NCBI GenBank assembly: GCA_019058315.1
Contig: JAHPZH010000001.1
Coordinates: 1,005,432 to 1,069,431, forward strand
Length of the DNA: 64,000 nucleotides
From: Candidatus Helarchaeota archaeon
GTDB lineage: Archaea > Asgardarchaeota > Lokiarchaeia > Helarchaeales > RDOG01
Direction: 5' to 3'
Positions within the stretch are counted from its first letter, which is position 1. Each line of letters opens with the position of its first letter. Shown here piece by piece: positions 54,266 through 63,968 of this stretch. Made by a program: the position numbers and the translations under genes. Under the pieces are notes generated by a model. The model searched no databases, was not told where the DNA came from, and saw only the letters and a list, made by a program, of their open reading frames with translations.

Positions 54266-57200
54266 ATGAAAAAAAATAATTTCAGTTCAAAATCACTAAT
54301 TTTACTAGTAATCTTTTCATTAAGTTTCACGCTTCTTTATTCAAACTCATCAAATAATCTATCTTTATGGAGTTTTACACAATTAATAAATAAAATTAAC
54401 AATTTTGAAGATTCAAATATTTTTACAAATGAAGATTTAAAATGGGTTAATAACGGAACTCCAATATGTACTGAAGATTATTCTCAATCGGGAGCAAAGA
54501 TTTGCAGTGATGGTGATGGGGGTGTAATTATAATATGGTCTGATGGTAGAGATTCCAATACTGATATTTATGCACAGCGGCTTAATTCAAGTGGGATCGC
54601 GCAATGGACGCCTAATGGTACTCCTATATGCCAATTTAGTGGAGGTCAGACACAGCTCCAAATTTGTAGTGATGGAAATGGTGGGGCAATAATTACTTGG
54701 ACTGATTATAGAGATGGAGCTAATACTGATATTTATGCCCAACGGATAGATTCAAATGGAGTCGTTAATTGGACTATAAACGGAATACCTATATGCAAGG
54801 AAGATGATGCCCAACATCAGCCCGAAATTTGTAGTGATGGCGCTGGAGGTGCAATTATAGTATGGCAAGATGGCAGACCTGGAGGAGCTAATGATGATAT
54901 TTATGCACAGCGAATAAATTCAAATGGTATTGCACTTTGGACTCCCAATGGAACTCTAATATGTGATCAAATTAATTATCAAAGAAACCCAGAGATTTGT
55001 AGTGATGGGGTTGGAGGTGCAATTTTTACATGGGAAGATGAAAGAAATGGGGGCGGTATAAGAGATATTTATGCACAAAGGATCGACTCAACTGGTTTCG
55101 TACTGTGGTTAGCAAATGGAATATCAATATGTACAGAGATTAATAATCAATATTATCCAGAAATTTGTAGTGATGACAATGGAGGCGCAATTATAACATG
55201 GGAAGATCATCGTATTACTTCTTCAAATCGTGATATTTATGCACACAAAGTTGATTCTATGGGGAATTTATTATGGACTGATAATGGCACACCAATTTGC
55301 ACAACAAGTAACAATCAATATTCTCCTAAACTATGCAGCGATGATGATGGAGGCGCAATTATAACATGGGAGGATGAAAGAGTAGGCACGAAAGACATTT
55401 ACGCACAAAGAATTAATTCTAGTGAGGCTGTTATGTGGACTAGCAATGGTGCAAATATCTGTACAGCAATCAATTCTCAAGAAAGTCCTTCAATTAGTTC
55501 CGATGGAGCTGGAGGCGCAATTATAGCATGGACAGATTGGAGAAATGGTACAGAAATGGATATTTATGCTCAACAAATAAATTCAACTGGAGCTGTACAA
55601 TGGACTATGGATGGTATACCAATATGTACTTTTAATTATAATCAAATGGGTAGTTTTGTTTTCTCCAAAGCTGGCGAAGCATTTATAACATGGGCTGATA
55701 GAAGAACTGGGACTTTATATGATGATCTTTATGCACAGCATGTAGTATTTGATGAGATTCCTCCAAGTATTACTGTATATTCACCTCCTGGAAATTATTA
55801 TAATAGCCCTCCTGTAATGGATGTGGATTTTAATGATGATTATAATTTGGATGATGCATATTATAAAGTAGATTCTTTCACTCCTTCTGGTACTAATACA
55901 ACAGGATGGAATACCATTTTTACTAATAATGATGGAAATACCAATACGACAGATTTTACAATGGCAACTTCAATATGGACTTCATTAACTCAAGGATTAC
56001 ATACAGTTTATTTTAAAGCTTGGGATGATGTTAATAATGTAAATGATGGATCTTCTCCTTCTTGGCAATTTTATAAAGATACACAAGCTCCGAGTATTAC
56101 AGTCAATATGCTGGGTGGGAATACTTACACATCCGCTCCTGTTATGGATGTAGATTTTTTAGATGCTTTTTCACTTGATGATGGATATTACCGAGTAGAC
56201 TCATATAACCCTCAGGGCACCAATCCAACTGATTGGACAGAAATTTTCACAAATCTTGCCAATGATAGTTATACTTCAAACTTTACAATGTCAAGTTCTG
56301 TATGGAATTCATTAACTCAAGGATCACACACAGTTTATTTTAAAGCTTGGGATGATGTTAATAATGTAAATGATGGATCTTCTCCCTCTTGGCAATTTTA
56401 CAAAGATACTAATGCTCCAGACATTATTATCAATACTGGATCTGGTAATTATTATAATTCACCTCCAAGTATGGATGTAGACTTCAATGATTCAATATCT
56501 CTTGATGATGGTTACTATAAAGTCAATTCTTGGGTTCCAAGTGATTTTATAACTACTGGTTGGTATGAAGTTTTTAATAATTATGGAGGATCCACTTATA
56601 CAATAGATTTTACAATGAATGGGTCTCTTTGGAATACTCTTAATGAGGGATCAAACACGGTTTATTTTAAAGCTTGGGACGACGAGGGAAATATTAATAA
56701 TGGTTCTTCTCCATCTTGGCAATTTTATAAAGATATAACTGATCCTTATTTTTCATTTATAACCCCTTCTGGTAATTATTATAATTACGAAATACCCAGT
56801 ATTCTTGTAGATCTCAAAGATAACTTAAATTTATCTTGGGTATATTACCAAATAGATAATGATCAACCAAAAGATGCTGATTTAACAAATTGGACAGTAA
56901 TTTTTATCGATTTGTCATCAAATGATACAGTAATCAATTTTGGAGTAAATAATACTATTTTTAATTCCTTAAGTGAAGGCTCCCATAATTTATATATCAA
57001 AATAAGTGATGATGCAGGTAATATTAATGATACTAACCTTGAATATTTCCAATTTTGGAAGGATACTACACCTCCTACAATTACAGTTAATTCTCCACAA
57101 GGAAATTATTATAATTCAACTCCGTATATGGATATGGATTTCAATGATAATTATTTACTTGATGATGCATATTACAAAGTAGATTCTTGGTCTCCAAATG

Positions 57201-58516
57201 GAACTACTACTACTGGTTGGATTCCAATATTTACAAATGCTCTTGTAAATTCTTGGGTAAATGATTTCTATATGGATGGCGGTGTTTGGAGTGGTTTAAG
57301 TGAAGGAAACCACACGGTTTATTTTAAATGCTGGGATGATGCAGGAAATATTAATGACGGTCCTGCCCCTTCGTGGCAATTTTATAAGGATATTACTCCT
57401 CCAAATTTTACATTTTATACGGTTTCGGGGGGATATTATAATTCGGAACCGTATATACAAATGTGGTTCAAAGATAACTTGAATTTGTCAGGTGCATATT
57501 ACCAAATTGATTCTTTTAATCCGCAAGGAAACGATATTACAAATTGGACTTTTATCCCATTTTCTCTAAACGCAAAGTCCATATTTGTCGGATTTCAACC
57601 GTCATTATTAGTTTTTAATTCATTAACTGATGGTAACCACACTTTCTATTTCAAGGTCTTTGATGATGCTGGCAATATAAATGATACTATAAATTATACA
57701 TGGGAATTTTATAAAGATACAGCAATCCAAGCACCTACTGGATTAACTGGTAAAATAATAAAAGGAACTAATAATAATACATTAAATATAGGTTGGACAA
57801 ATCCAACAGATTTATCTGGGATAGTTGGCGTATATTATAGATTAGGGGCACCACCAACTTCAAATACTAATGGAACCTATGTAACTGGCTTAAATATTAA
57901 TCATTTAAATATAACAGTATTTGGGGATGGACCTTTTACCATATATATATGGCTTAATGACTCAGTTGGGAATTGCAATTATACTATGTATACAAATATT
58001 ACACTTGTTCTAGAAAAAGCAAAACCTGATATTTCTACAATTATTGCAACAATTTTAAGTGGAACTTTTAATAATGGATTTGATCTTTTAAGGATATTAA
58101 TATTCGGAATTGTAGGTAGTGTAGCTGTTGCGATTACTTTAGGAGTATATAGGTATAAAAAAAGTTCAAGAGTTAAAAGTGTAAAAAAGAAGGCAAGAGC
58201 CAAAGCCCTAAAAGCTAAAGTTATTAAGGAATCTATTGAAAAACCTCTCCCAATTTTTACCGAAAAAACAACACTCGAAGAAAAAATACAAAAATTGCAA
58301 TCGGATGGAATTCCAATAGATTCAATTACCAAACAATATGATCCCGAATTAAATGCCTATTTTGAGAAAGATCTTGCAACATTATCTACTGAAGTCAAGG
58401 AAAGAATAATGAAATTAGATATTCCAATTGAAGAAAAAATCTCTATATTCGAAGAATTTAGGAGTTTACCCGAAAAATTACAAAACGAATTTCTTAAAGA
58501 GTTAGAAGAAGAGTAA
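54266..58516 (+). CDS. Receptor-like surface protein: eight propeller-type repeats, six Ig repeats, Fn3, membrane helix, cytoplasmic tail
   Basis: The protein has 1416 residues from ATG 54266, chosen because GGTGA (54256-54260) lies 5 nt upstream; a longer frame begins at a TTG (54233) without support. Residues 1-26 are a signal peptide (SLILLVIFSLSFTLLYS). Residues about 58-500 hold eight repeats of about 55 residues with the pattern WTxNGTPIC ... SDGxGGAIITWxDxR ... DIYAQRI, probably an eight-bladed beta-propeller with one Cys pair per blade. Six Ig-like repeats of about 108 residues follow (PPTITVNSPxGNYYN to WQFYKD), then an Fn3-like domain (LTGKIIKGTNNN). A membrane helix (RILIFGIVGSVAVAITLGVY) leads to a basic then charged cytoplasmic helix of about 110 residues. 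Sensor or adhesion receptor is an inference. Confidence 0.85.
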   Translation: MKKNNFSSKSLILLVIFSLSFTLLYSNSSNNLSLWSFTQLINKINNFEDSNIFTNEDLKWVNNGTPICTEDYSQSGAKICSDGDGGVIIIWSDGRDSNTDIYAQRLNSSGIAQWTPNGTPICQFSGGQTQLQICSDGNGGAIITWTDYRDGANTDIYAQRIDSNGVVNWTINGIPICKEDDAQHQPEICSDGAGGAIIVWQDGRPGGANDDIYAQRINSNGIALWTPNGTLICDQINYQRNPEICSDGVGGAIFTWEDERNGGGIRDIYAQRIDSTGFVLWLANGISICTEINNQYYPEICSDDNGGAIITWEDHRITSSNRDIYAHKVDSMGNLLWTDNGTPICTTSNNQYSPKLCSDDDGGAIITWEDERVGTKDIYAQRINSSEAVMWTSNGANICTAINSQESPSISSDGAGGAIIAWTDWRNGTEMDIYAQQINSTGAVQWTMDGIPICTFNYNQMGSFVFSKAGEAFITWADRRTGTLYDDLYAQHVVFDEIPPSITVYSPPGNYYNSPPVMDVDFNDDYNLDDAYYKVDSFTPSGTNTTGWNTIFTNNDGNTNTTDFTMATSIWTSLTQGLHTVYFKAWDDVNNVNDGSSPSWQFYKDTQAPSITVNMLGGNTYTSAPVMDVDFLDAFSLDDGYYRVDSYNPQGTNPTDWTEIFTNLANDSYTSNFTMSSSVWNSLTQGSHTVYFKAWDDVNNVNDGSSPSWQFYKDTNAPDIIINTGSGNYYNSPPSMDVDFNDSISLDDGYYKVNSWVPSDFITTGWYEVFNNYGGSTYTIDFTMNGSLWNTLNEGSNTVYFKAWDDEGNINNGSSPSWQFYKDITDPYFSFITPSGNYYNYEIPSILVDLKDNLNLSWVYYQIDNDQPKDADLTNWTVIFIDLSSNDTVINFGVNNTIFNSLSEGSHNLYIKISDDAGNINDTNLEYFQFWKDTTPPTITVNSPQGNYYNSTPYMDMDFNDNYLLDDAYYKVDSWSPNGTTTTGWIPIFTNALVNSWVNDFYMDGGVWSGLSEGNHTVYFKCWDDAGNINDGPAPSWQFYKDITPPNFTFYTVSGGYYNSEPYIQMWFKDNLNLSGAYYQIDSFNPQGNDITNWTFIPFSLNAKSIFVGFQPSLLVFNSLTDGNHTFYFKVFDDAGNINDTINYTWEFYKDTAIQAPTGLTGKIIKGTNNNTLNIGWTNPTDLSGIVGVYYRLGAPPTSNTNGTYVTGLNINHLNITVFGDGPFTIYIWLNDSVGNCNYTMYTNITLVLEKAKPDISTIIATILSGTFNNGFDLLRILIFGIVGSVAVAITLGVYRYKKSSRVKSVKKKARAKALKAKVIKESIEKPLPIFTEKTTLEEKIQKLQSDGIPIDSITKQYDPELNAYFEKDLATLSTEVKERIMKLDIPIEEKISIFEEFRSLPEKLQNEFLKELEEE
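54430..57720 (+). repeat. Two internal repeat families of the surface protein
   Basis: Eight repeats of about 165 nt run from about 54430 to 55755, followed by six repeats of about 325 nt from about 55760 to 57720. Ig repeats 1 and 2 share an identical block of about 55 nt (starting at 56003 and 56330) encoding TVYFKAWDDVNNVNDGSSPS, at an offset of 327 nt. This is clearer conservation than elsewhere and points to recent duplication or conversion. Confidence 0.8.
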
Positions 58517-58524
58517 TTACTAAT

Positions 58525-60747
58525 TTACTCAAATATTTTTTTTACTAATTCGCTCGCGGATTTAAAAAGAGCTACATTACCAGACCAAGTTTTTAATTCT
58601 TTTTTAAATTTTGATTCAAATTCATTAATATATACATTCAATTTTTTTATTATACTATCAATTGGTTGTCCTTTTAGAATTAATGCCGCTCTTATATTTT
58701 CAGCATCATCTAAAGCAATTTCAAAATTTTTATAAGCCAATTTAGTCATACTGGTTTCTGTTTGAGATAGTTCAGAGCCAAAGGATTGAATTGCTGTTAA
58801 AAAACCGCCTAAAAGGTCAGGATCAATTTTTGATTCCGTAAAATTATATTCATGTAGAGTTAATCCTGAACTTTTATCAATAATCATTAAATATTGTATA
58901 ACAATTTTGGTATATCTCTTCTTTAATCCATCAAATACTGGATTTTTTTCATCAACAAGCGTGCATAATTGTTGAATTTGAGTTTCTTGTTCTGGAAAAG
59001 TCTGTTGGTATGTTTCTAAATTTTGGCAAGCAATACGATTAACCTCTGAAAACCATTTTAATAAATCAAATTCAAGGTTAATACGATTCTTTACTGACAG
59101 ATTATCTCCAGTTCTATAATTTTTATCAAGATCATTTATCCATTCTTGTAAAGTATCAATTATACTTAGACCTGGTAGGCTTCTATCTAGTTTAGTTTTA
59201 ATTTCTTTCATTAAAAGCAATATATCCCCTATGTTCCAATTCCCTTCATCACAATAATCGAATAAAGTGAAAAATCTTAAAATAATTTCAGTTGAATCAA
59301 GGATTTTTTGGCTAATTTTTTCAGTTTTTCCTGCCAATTTAGAAGCAGTTTCAAAAGCCATTTGTATTAAATTCTTCAGGTACGCTAGAAATCCCGTAGC
59401 TTGTTTTAAATCTTTCGTCCAAACGGTTAGAATTGCATCGTGATTTTTAATAGTAGATTCGATAATCATATTGTCAGCAGTCACTTTGGCAATTCCAGAA
59501 TATAAAGCGAGATACTGTTCTTTATCTACATTAATTTCGCTTAAATCTAGAGCGGAAATCTGATCTATAATTATATTAAATGCCAAATTATCATCAATTT
59601 TAAATGGAATTTTTGCAGAACCTTTTTGTAGTTGTGATTTTAGCAATTCAATTTGGGTCAATATTTTCGGCTGAACTAGGGGGCATTTTATTTGAATTTC
59701 TTTGGGTGTAACTGTTGCTGTGTGAGGATTTCCAAAGGGATCAATAAAAGATACTGATCCAAAGACTTTTGATTTTCCACAAGTTAAAGGTATTAAATCA
59801 AAATCTACGCCTCTAGATTCACCTGGTTTTAAAATATCGACGACTTTCACTCTATCAGGTATTTCGTATTGTGAGGTAGGAACAAGTGTGACATTAATAT
59901 CAGTAATAACTGTTTTAGAAACATTCTGGACTGCTATTTTAAAGCGAATTCCACCTCCCACATAGTCATATTCTCTTTTGACATTTAATAAATCTTCAAT
60001 TTCTCTTGTGGGAGAAGTTGGTTTTGTAATTGTTGTAGTTTTTATAGGTATTGGAGGCTTAACGGGAATTAAAGGTTCAATTTCTTCTTTTAGTTCAACT
60101 TTCAAATATTTTTGGATAGATTCTACTTTTTTTTCAACTATTTTATAGAAATTTTTCTCCTTTTTTATAATACCTGAAGAAATTAAGCGCTCTAAATGAT
60201 ATTTTATAACTTTAGGGTCTAAATCTACTATATCTTTTAATTTACCAAGGTCAAGGTCTGGTAGATTAAAAATTTTTTTAAATATTAAAAGTGAATTTTC
60301 GTTTTTCAAAGCCAAAAGTGGCTCTTCGGATCCTTTATTAAAATTTGATGGAAAAAATGTTCGATATTTTAGATATTTCTTGCGATAAATCATATTAAAA
60401 TTTTCTAAAACTTTTAAGTGCCAATTTGCCACTTTGGGATTTAAATTTAAATTTTCTCTTAATTCTCTTAAGTGGCTTCCTGGATTTTCATTAATATAAT
60501 TTAAAATATCTTCTCTTTTTTTGTTAGAAAGAACATTTGAAATAGTTAATTTCTTTTCAGGAAAAATTAACTTGTTTAAGATTAGATTATAAATTGCTTG
60601 GCTAATTTCAACATTTGAATAATTAAATTGACTCCTTGCAGCTGATTGAAGTTTTCTTATATTTAATCTTTTATTTTTATTGGCAAATTGATCAGCAATT
60701 TTTAATATATCTTTTTCAATTTTGCTTATTTTAGTTAATTTTTCCAA
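58525..60747 (-). CDS. Large winged-helix protein with beta-sandwich and alpha/beta modules
   Basis: The protein has 740 residues. Three winged-helix-like segments lie at about 10-75, 76-135 (SHLRELRENLNLNPKVANWH, a classic recognition helix pair) and 150-205 (LGKLKDIVDLDPKVIKYHLE). A proline-rich linker (225-250) leads to a beta-sandwich at about 260-355 (FKIAVQNVSKTVITDINVTL, then DILKPGESRGVDFDL), an alpha/beta module at about 385-460 ending LTVWTKDLKQATGFLAYLK, and a helical C-terminal region. DNA binding by the N-terminus is likely. The sandwich plus following module resembles the appendage of adaptor/coatomer subunits in order, but that is only a hint. TTG start at 60747 after GGGG. Convergent with the surface protein, 8 nt apart. 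Confidence 0.65.
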   Translation of the reverse strand: MEKLTKISKIEKDILKIADQFANKNKRLNIRKLQSAARSQFNYSNVEISQAIYNLILNKLIFPEKKLTISNVLSNKKREDILNYINENPGSHLRELRENLNLNPKVANWHLKVLENFNMIYRKKYLKYRTFFPSNFNKGSEEPLLALKNENSLLIFKKIFNLPDLDLGKLKDIVDLDPKVIKYHLERLISSGIIKKEKNFYKIVEKKVESIQKYLKVELKEEIEPLIPVKPPIPIKTTTITKPTSPTREIEDLLNVKREYDYVGGGIRFKIAVQNVSKTVITDINVTLVPTSQYEIPDRVKVVDILKPGESRGVDFDLIPLTCGKSKVFGSVSFIDPFGNPHTATVTPKEIQIKCPLVQPKILTQIELLKSQLQKGSAKIPFKIDDNLAFNIIIDQISALDLSEINVDKEQYLALYSGIAKVTADNMIIESTIKNHDAILTVWTKDLKQATGFLAYLKNLIQMAFETASKLAGKTEKISQKILDSTEIILRFFTLFDYCDEGNWNIGDILLLMKEIKTKLDRSLPGLSIIDTLQEWINDLDKNYRTGDNLSVKNRINLEFDLLKWFSEVNRIACQNLETYQQTFPEQETQIQQLCTLVDEKNPVFDGLKKRYTKIVIQYLMIIDKSSGLTLHEYNFTESKIDPDLLGGFLTAIQSFGSELSQTETSMTKLAYKNFEIALDDAENIRAALILKGQPIDSIIKKLNVYINEFESKFKKELKTWSGNVALFKSASELVKKIFE

Positions 60748-60907
60748 ATTTTACCCCAAATTTTACATTAATATTATTGCTTTATTTTATAATTTATAAA
60801 ATATTCTTTGAGAAAATATTTTTTCAATATAAATTTTAAATTTTATATCTATCAATAGGCGTAATGTCTAATAAATTAAATATAAAATTACTAGAAGAGA
60901 TGAAAAT
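60748..60907. promoter_or_regulatory. Divergent promoter region of winged-helix and thiolase genes
   Basis: 160 nt of AT-rich DNA between divergent genes. The plus side ends with GAGATG, a ribosome site 5 nt before ATG 60908. A TTTTATATC box near 60841 could be the thiolase TATA. Multiple alternatives exist, so only the presence of two promoters is firm. Confidence 0.4.
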
Positions 60908-62110
60908 ATGCCAAGAAAGGTTGCCATTGTTGGAATTGGGATGTATCCTTTTAGAGTAAGGCATCCAAAAACAAGTTATTACAACATGGCTTATGAAACA
61001 ACTAAACAAACTTTAGAAGATGCAAAATTAACGATTGATCAAATTGATAGTGCGGTTTATGGCATATATAATGATTTTTTCGAACGACAATTTATGCCAG
61101 ATATCATTGTTCACGATCATATTGGTATGATACTAAAGCCCGGAACGCGTGTTACGACTGGTGGGGCAACTGGGGGATATGCAATTCGAACCGCCTATAT
61201 GGAAGTCGCAAGTGGTCTTTCGGATATTGTTCTATGTTTAGGTGTAGAGAAATCAAATGATTGCTGGGATCCTGAAACTGAACAAAGAACACCAGAATTA
61301 GTAAAAGCAATTTCTTATTCTGCAGACTGCACATGGGTTCGACCTTTAGGGAGTTTTCCCGCAGCTTCATACGTCCTCCCAGTACGAGCACATATTGAGA
61401 AATTTGGAAATCCCTCAGAAGAATCTATGGCTCGTGTTTCAGTAAAAAATCATGGAAATGCTATTGGAAATGTCAATGCTCAAAGCCCAATGAAAATAAC
61501 CATAGATGATGTATTGAAATCAAGATATATTTCAGAACCCTTTAAGAAATTAGACTGTTGTTTATATAGTGAAGGGGCGGCCGCTATGATTATAGCGAGC
61601 GAAGAAAAAGCTAAAGAAATTTGTAGAAATACTGGAAAAGATCCAATTTGGATAACTGGGATTGGAGCTGGAAACGACTCAAATTTTGGAGGGTTGCGTG
61701 AAAAATTATGGTCTTTAACTTCTAATGTCTATGCAAGCAAACAATGTTATAAAATGGCTGGAATTAAAAACCCTTTAAAAGAATTAGATGTTGCGGAACT
61801 ACATGATGCCTTTACAGGGCAAGAAATTTTAAGTTATGAAGACTGCGGATTTGCAAAACACGGTGAGGGGTATAAATTAATTGATGATGGTATAGTTGAA
61901 GAAGGGGGAGAACTTCCAGTCAACCTTTCTGGGGGTTTGATTGGCTGTGGGCATGCAGTTGGTGCAACTGGGATATTTCAAGGTGGAGAAATCATCAAAC
62001 AACTACGTGGAGAATCACATCGCCAAACGAAAGATCCTGAAAAGGGATTTCTACATTCAGTAGGGGGACCAGTAACAGCGTATTGTGTATGTATTGTTAT
62101 GGAGAGATAA
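60908..62110 (+). CDS. Thiolase-fold protein apparently lacking the nucleophilic Cys
   Basis: The protein has 400 residues of the SCP2/archaeal thiolase type. VAIVGIGMYPF opens the fold; ELHDAFT (near 300) and GCGHAVGATG carry the usual His-containing motifs. The nucleophile segment, normally of the form C-A-[ST]-G, reads TTGGATGG (83-90), so the Cys is replaced by Gly86 (or Ala87 by a different alignment). The terminal HSVGGPVTAYC loop also differs from the common CxG motif. It may thus be a non-thiolytic CoA-binding partner or use another mechanism. A DUF35 gene follows after 3 nt, the usual thiolase partner in archaea. Confidence 0.8.
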   Translation: MPRKVAIVGIGMYPFRVRHPKTSYYNMAYETTKQTLEDAKLTIDQIDSAVYGIYNDFFERQFMPDIIVHDHIGMILKPGTRVTTGGATGGYAIRTAYMEVASGLSDIVLCLGVEKSNDCWDPETEQRTPELVKAISYSADCTWVRPLGSFPAASYVLPVRAHIEKFGNPSEESMARVSVKNHGNAIGNVNAQSPMKITIDDVLKSRYISEPFKKLDCCLYSEGAAAMIIASEEKAKEICRNTGKDPIWITGIGAGNDSNFGGLREKLWSLTSNVYASKQCYKMAGIKNPLKELDVAELHDAFTGQEILSYEDCGFAKHGEGYKLIDDGIVEEGGELPVNLSGGLIGCGHAVGATGIFQGGEIIKQLRGESHRQTKDPEKGFLHSVGGPVTAYCVCIVMER

Positions 62111-62113
62111 GAT

Positions 62114-62575
62114 ATGAGTGAAAAAAAAGACTTTTTAGAATATTATGATGAGATGATTATACATTATCAATATAGTGTTGGCGAAATTTCGAAATTCTTC
62201 CTTGAGGTAAAAAATAATGGCAAATTATTCGGAACACGTTGTACTAAATGCGGTTTTGGCTTTTTTCCACCGCGTATAAATTGTCATAAATGCTATGAAC
62301 CCTGTGAATGGGTCGAATTGAGTGGGAAAGGTGAAATTATTGCAGGTACTTTAGCACATTTTGGTGTGAGCAATTTTACTCAAGTTGTTCCTATAACAAT
62401 AGCTTTTATAAAGATGGACGAAATGGACATGGCAATCCGCCATACTGTTGTTATGGACTCCAAAGATCTTTCAATGGATAATCTAAAGAAAGGTACAAGA
62501 GTAAAAGTACAATTTAGACCTAAAAATGAAAGAGAGGGAAAAATTACAGACTTCTATTTTGTATTAGATAAGTGA
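62114..62575 (+). CDS. DUF35 zinc-ribbon / OB-fold protein, thiolase partner
   Basis: The protein has 153 residues. A helical N-terminus is followed by a zinc ribbon (Cys43, Cys46, Cys57, Cys60) and an OB-fold (GEIIAGTLAHFG, VPITIAFIKMDE, GTRVKVQF). DUF35 proteins bind thiolases and scaffold acyl-CoA condensing enzymes or sterol-carrier thiolases. The GGAGAG ribosome site lies within the end of the thiolase gene and spacing is 3 nt, so the two are translated together, probably in fixed stoichiometry. Confidence 0.88.
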   Translation: MSEKKDFLEYYDEMIIHYQYSVGEISKFFLEVKNNGKLFGTRCTKCGFGFFPPRINCHKCYEPCEWVELSGKGEIIAGTLAHFGVSNFTQVVPITIAFIKMDEMDMAIRHTVVMDSKDLSMDNLKKGTRVKVQFRPKNEREGKITDFYFVLDK

Positions 62576-62615
62576 TTCTAAAATTATTTTAAGGAAATAT
62601 ATGAAGAATTCCACT

Positions 62616-63968
62616 TTATAATCGAAAATCTTGTCGTAATTTACCCCAAATCGCTACAAATATATTTCCTAATTGTTCGATCTGGAAAGGATCTTCTACT
62701 TTGAATCCATTTGGAACACCGAACCTATCATTTAATGCAAATACAAGCTCTTCCCGATCTCTATTTATACCCCAAATCGATTGTTCCTCAAAATTTCTAA
62801 TTGAAATATTTACTTTATTATAATTTGAAAATATATCTCGATGACTAGAGTCATTTGGTTTTATATTTGTAATAATCCGAAATTTCATTGTCGCTTTAAT
62901 ATCAGACAAATTTAAAATCTTAGGTAACATTTCGATACTTGGAAATATTAAAATAGCATTATGTTTGACCCTTTTTACTACCTGGCTTAATTTTTCAATA
63001 GCTTGATCTTGTCCTTTTAGTAAATTTGGCATATTATCAATTATTCCCCTTTCCGCTTTAGCAAGGGATTCTTCATAAGTATTCATTTTCATATTTCTTT
63101 CAAGAAGCTCTTCAGCCATTTTCTCAACTGTATTATCCATTTCTGTTATTTTCCCGTCTTTTGATTTTATCTCTTTTTCTAATTTTTCTTTAGTTACTTC
63201 CAATTCACTTATATAAGATCGATTTTTATTGAGCTCATCCCCTTGAATTCGTATTTTGTTCTTTAATTCCAATATTTCTTTTGTAGTCTCCTCTTGATAT
63301 TGTTCGAATTTCGATTTTTGCTCAACAATTTCATTGTTAAATTGGATTTTGTTCTGATTTAACGATTCATTAAATTGTGCTTCGTTTTCCTTAATTTCAT
63401 TTAGGAAATTGGTTTTAATTTCTCCAATTTGATTTTGTAATTCTTGAATACGATCATTAAAATTTGCAATTTCTGAATTTTTTTGTTCAATTTCCTCATT
63501 TTTTAATTGAACTTCCGTTTCTAATCTTGCCTTTATATTGCCAAATGTTGAGATTTTATTTTGTTGTTGACTAGATTTGGTTTGTAATTCGTTGTAATTA
63601 GTCTGTAATTTATTTGCTTTGTCTTCTAAACCTATTATTTTGGCATTTAAAGTTCCTATGTCTGCTCTTAACTTTAATTCATTATCTTCTAATTGTTTAA
63701 TTCGCGATTTATAATCTTCAATCTGACCTTTAAGTATTGTACTTTCACTAACTTTTTCTTCTGCGGTAACTTCAGCTTTTCTTCGTTTTTCTTCTGCGTC
63801 TTTCAGTTCTTTTTTTAATTGTTTGATCTCTTCTTTCTTTCGCTTTATCTCTCTACTTTTTTTATCTGACTCATCTTTTTCGTCTTTTTTATACTTTTGC
63901 TCAATCTCTTTTATTTTCCTTTTCAAATCTTCTATTTCTTGATCTTTTTTACGAAACACTTCATCCAA
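62616..63968 (-). CDS. Long coiled-coil protein with C-terminal alpha/beta domain
   Basis: The protein has 450 residues. Residues 1 to about 305 are almost continuous coiled coil (QEIEDLKRKIKEIEQKYKKD and on). Residues about 310-450 are globular: LLKGQDQAIEKLSQVVKRVK, NAILIFPSIEMLPKIL, KFRIITNIKPND, VNISIRNFEEQSIWGINRDRE. That strand order with RIITN and IWGINRDREEL recalls the effector domains found in TrmB-like archaeal regulators and phospholipase-D-like sensors, though no catalytic HKD is present. TTG start at 63968 with GGAGG 8 nt upstream. A structural or tethered sensor role is possible. Confidence 0.7.
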   Translation of the reverse strand: MDEVFRKKDQEIEDLKRKIKEIEQKYKKDEKDESDKKSREIKRKKEEIKQLKKELKDAEEKRRKAEVTAEEKVSESTILKGQIEDYKSRIKQLEDNELKLRADIGTLNAKIIGLEDKANKLQTNYNELQTKSSQQQNKISTFGNIKARLETEVQLKNEEIEQKNSEIANFNDRIQELQNQIGEIKTNFLNEIKENEAQFNESLNQNKIQFNNEIVEQKSKFEQYQEETTKEILELKNKIRIQGDELNKNRSYISELEVTKEKLEKEIKSKDGKITEMDNTVEKMAEELLERNMKMNTYEESLAKAERGIIDNMPNLLKGQDQAIEKLSQVVKRVKHNAILIFPSIEMLPKILNLSDIKATMKFRIITNIKPNDSSHRDIFSNYNKVNISIRNFEEQSIWGINRDREELVFALNDRFGVPNGFKVEDPFQIEQLGNIFVAIWGKLRQDFRL

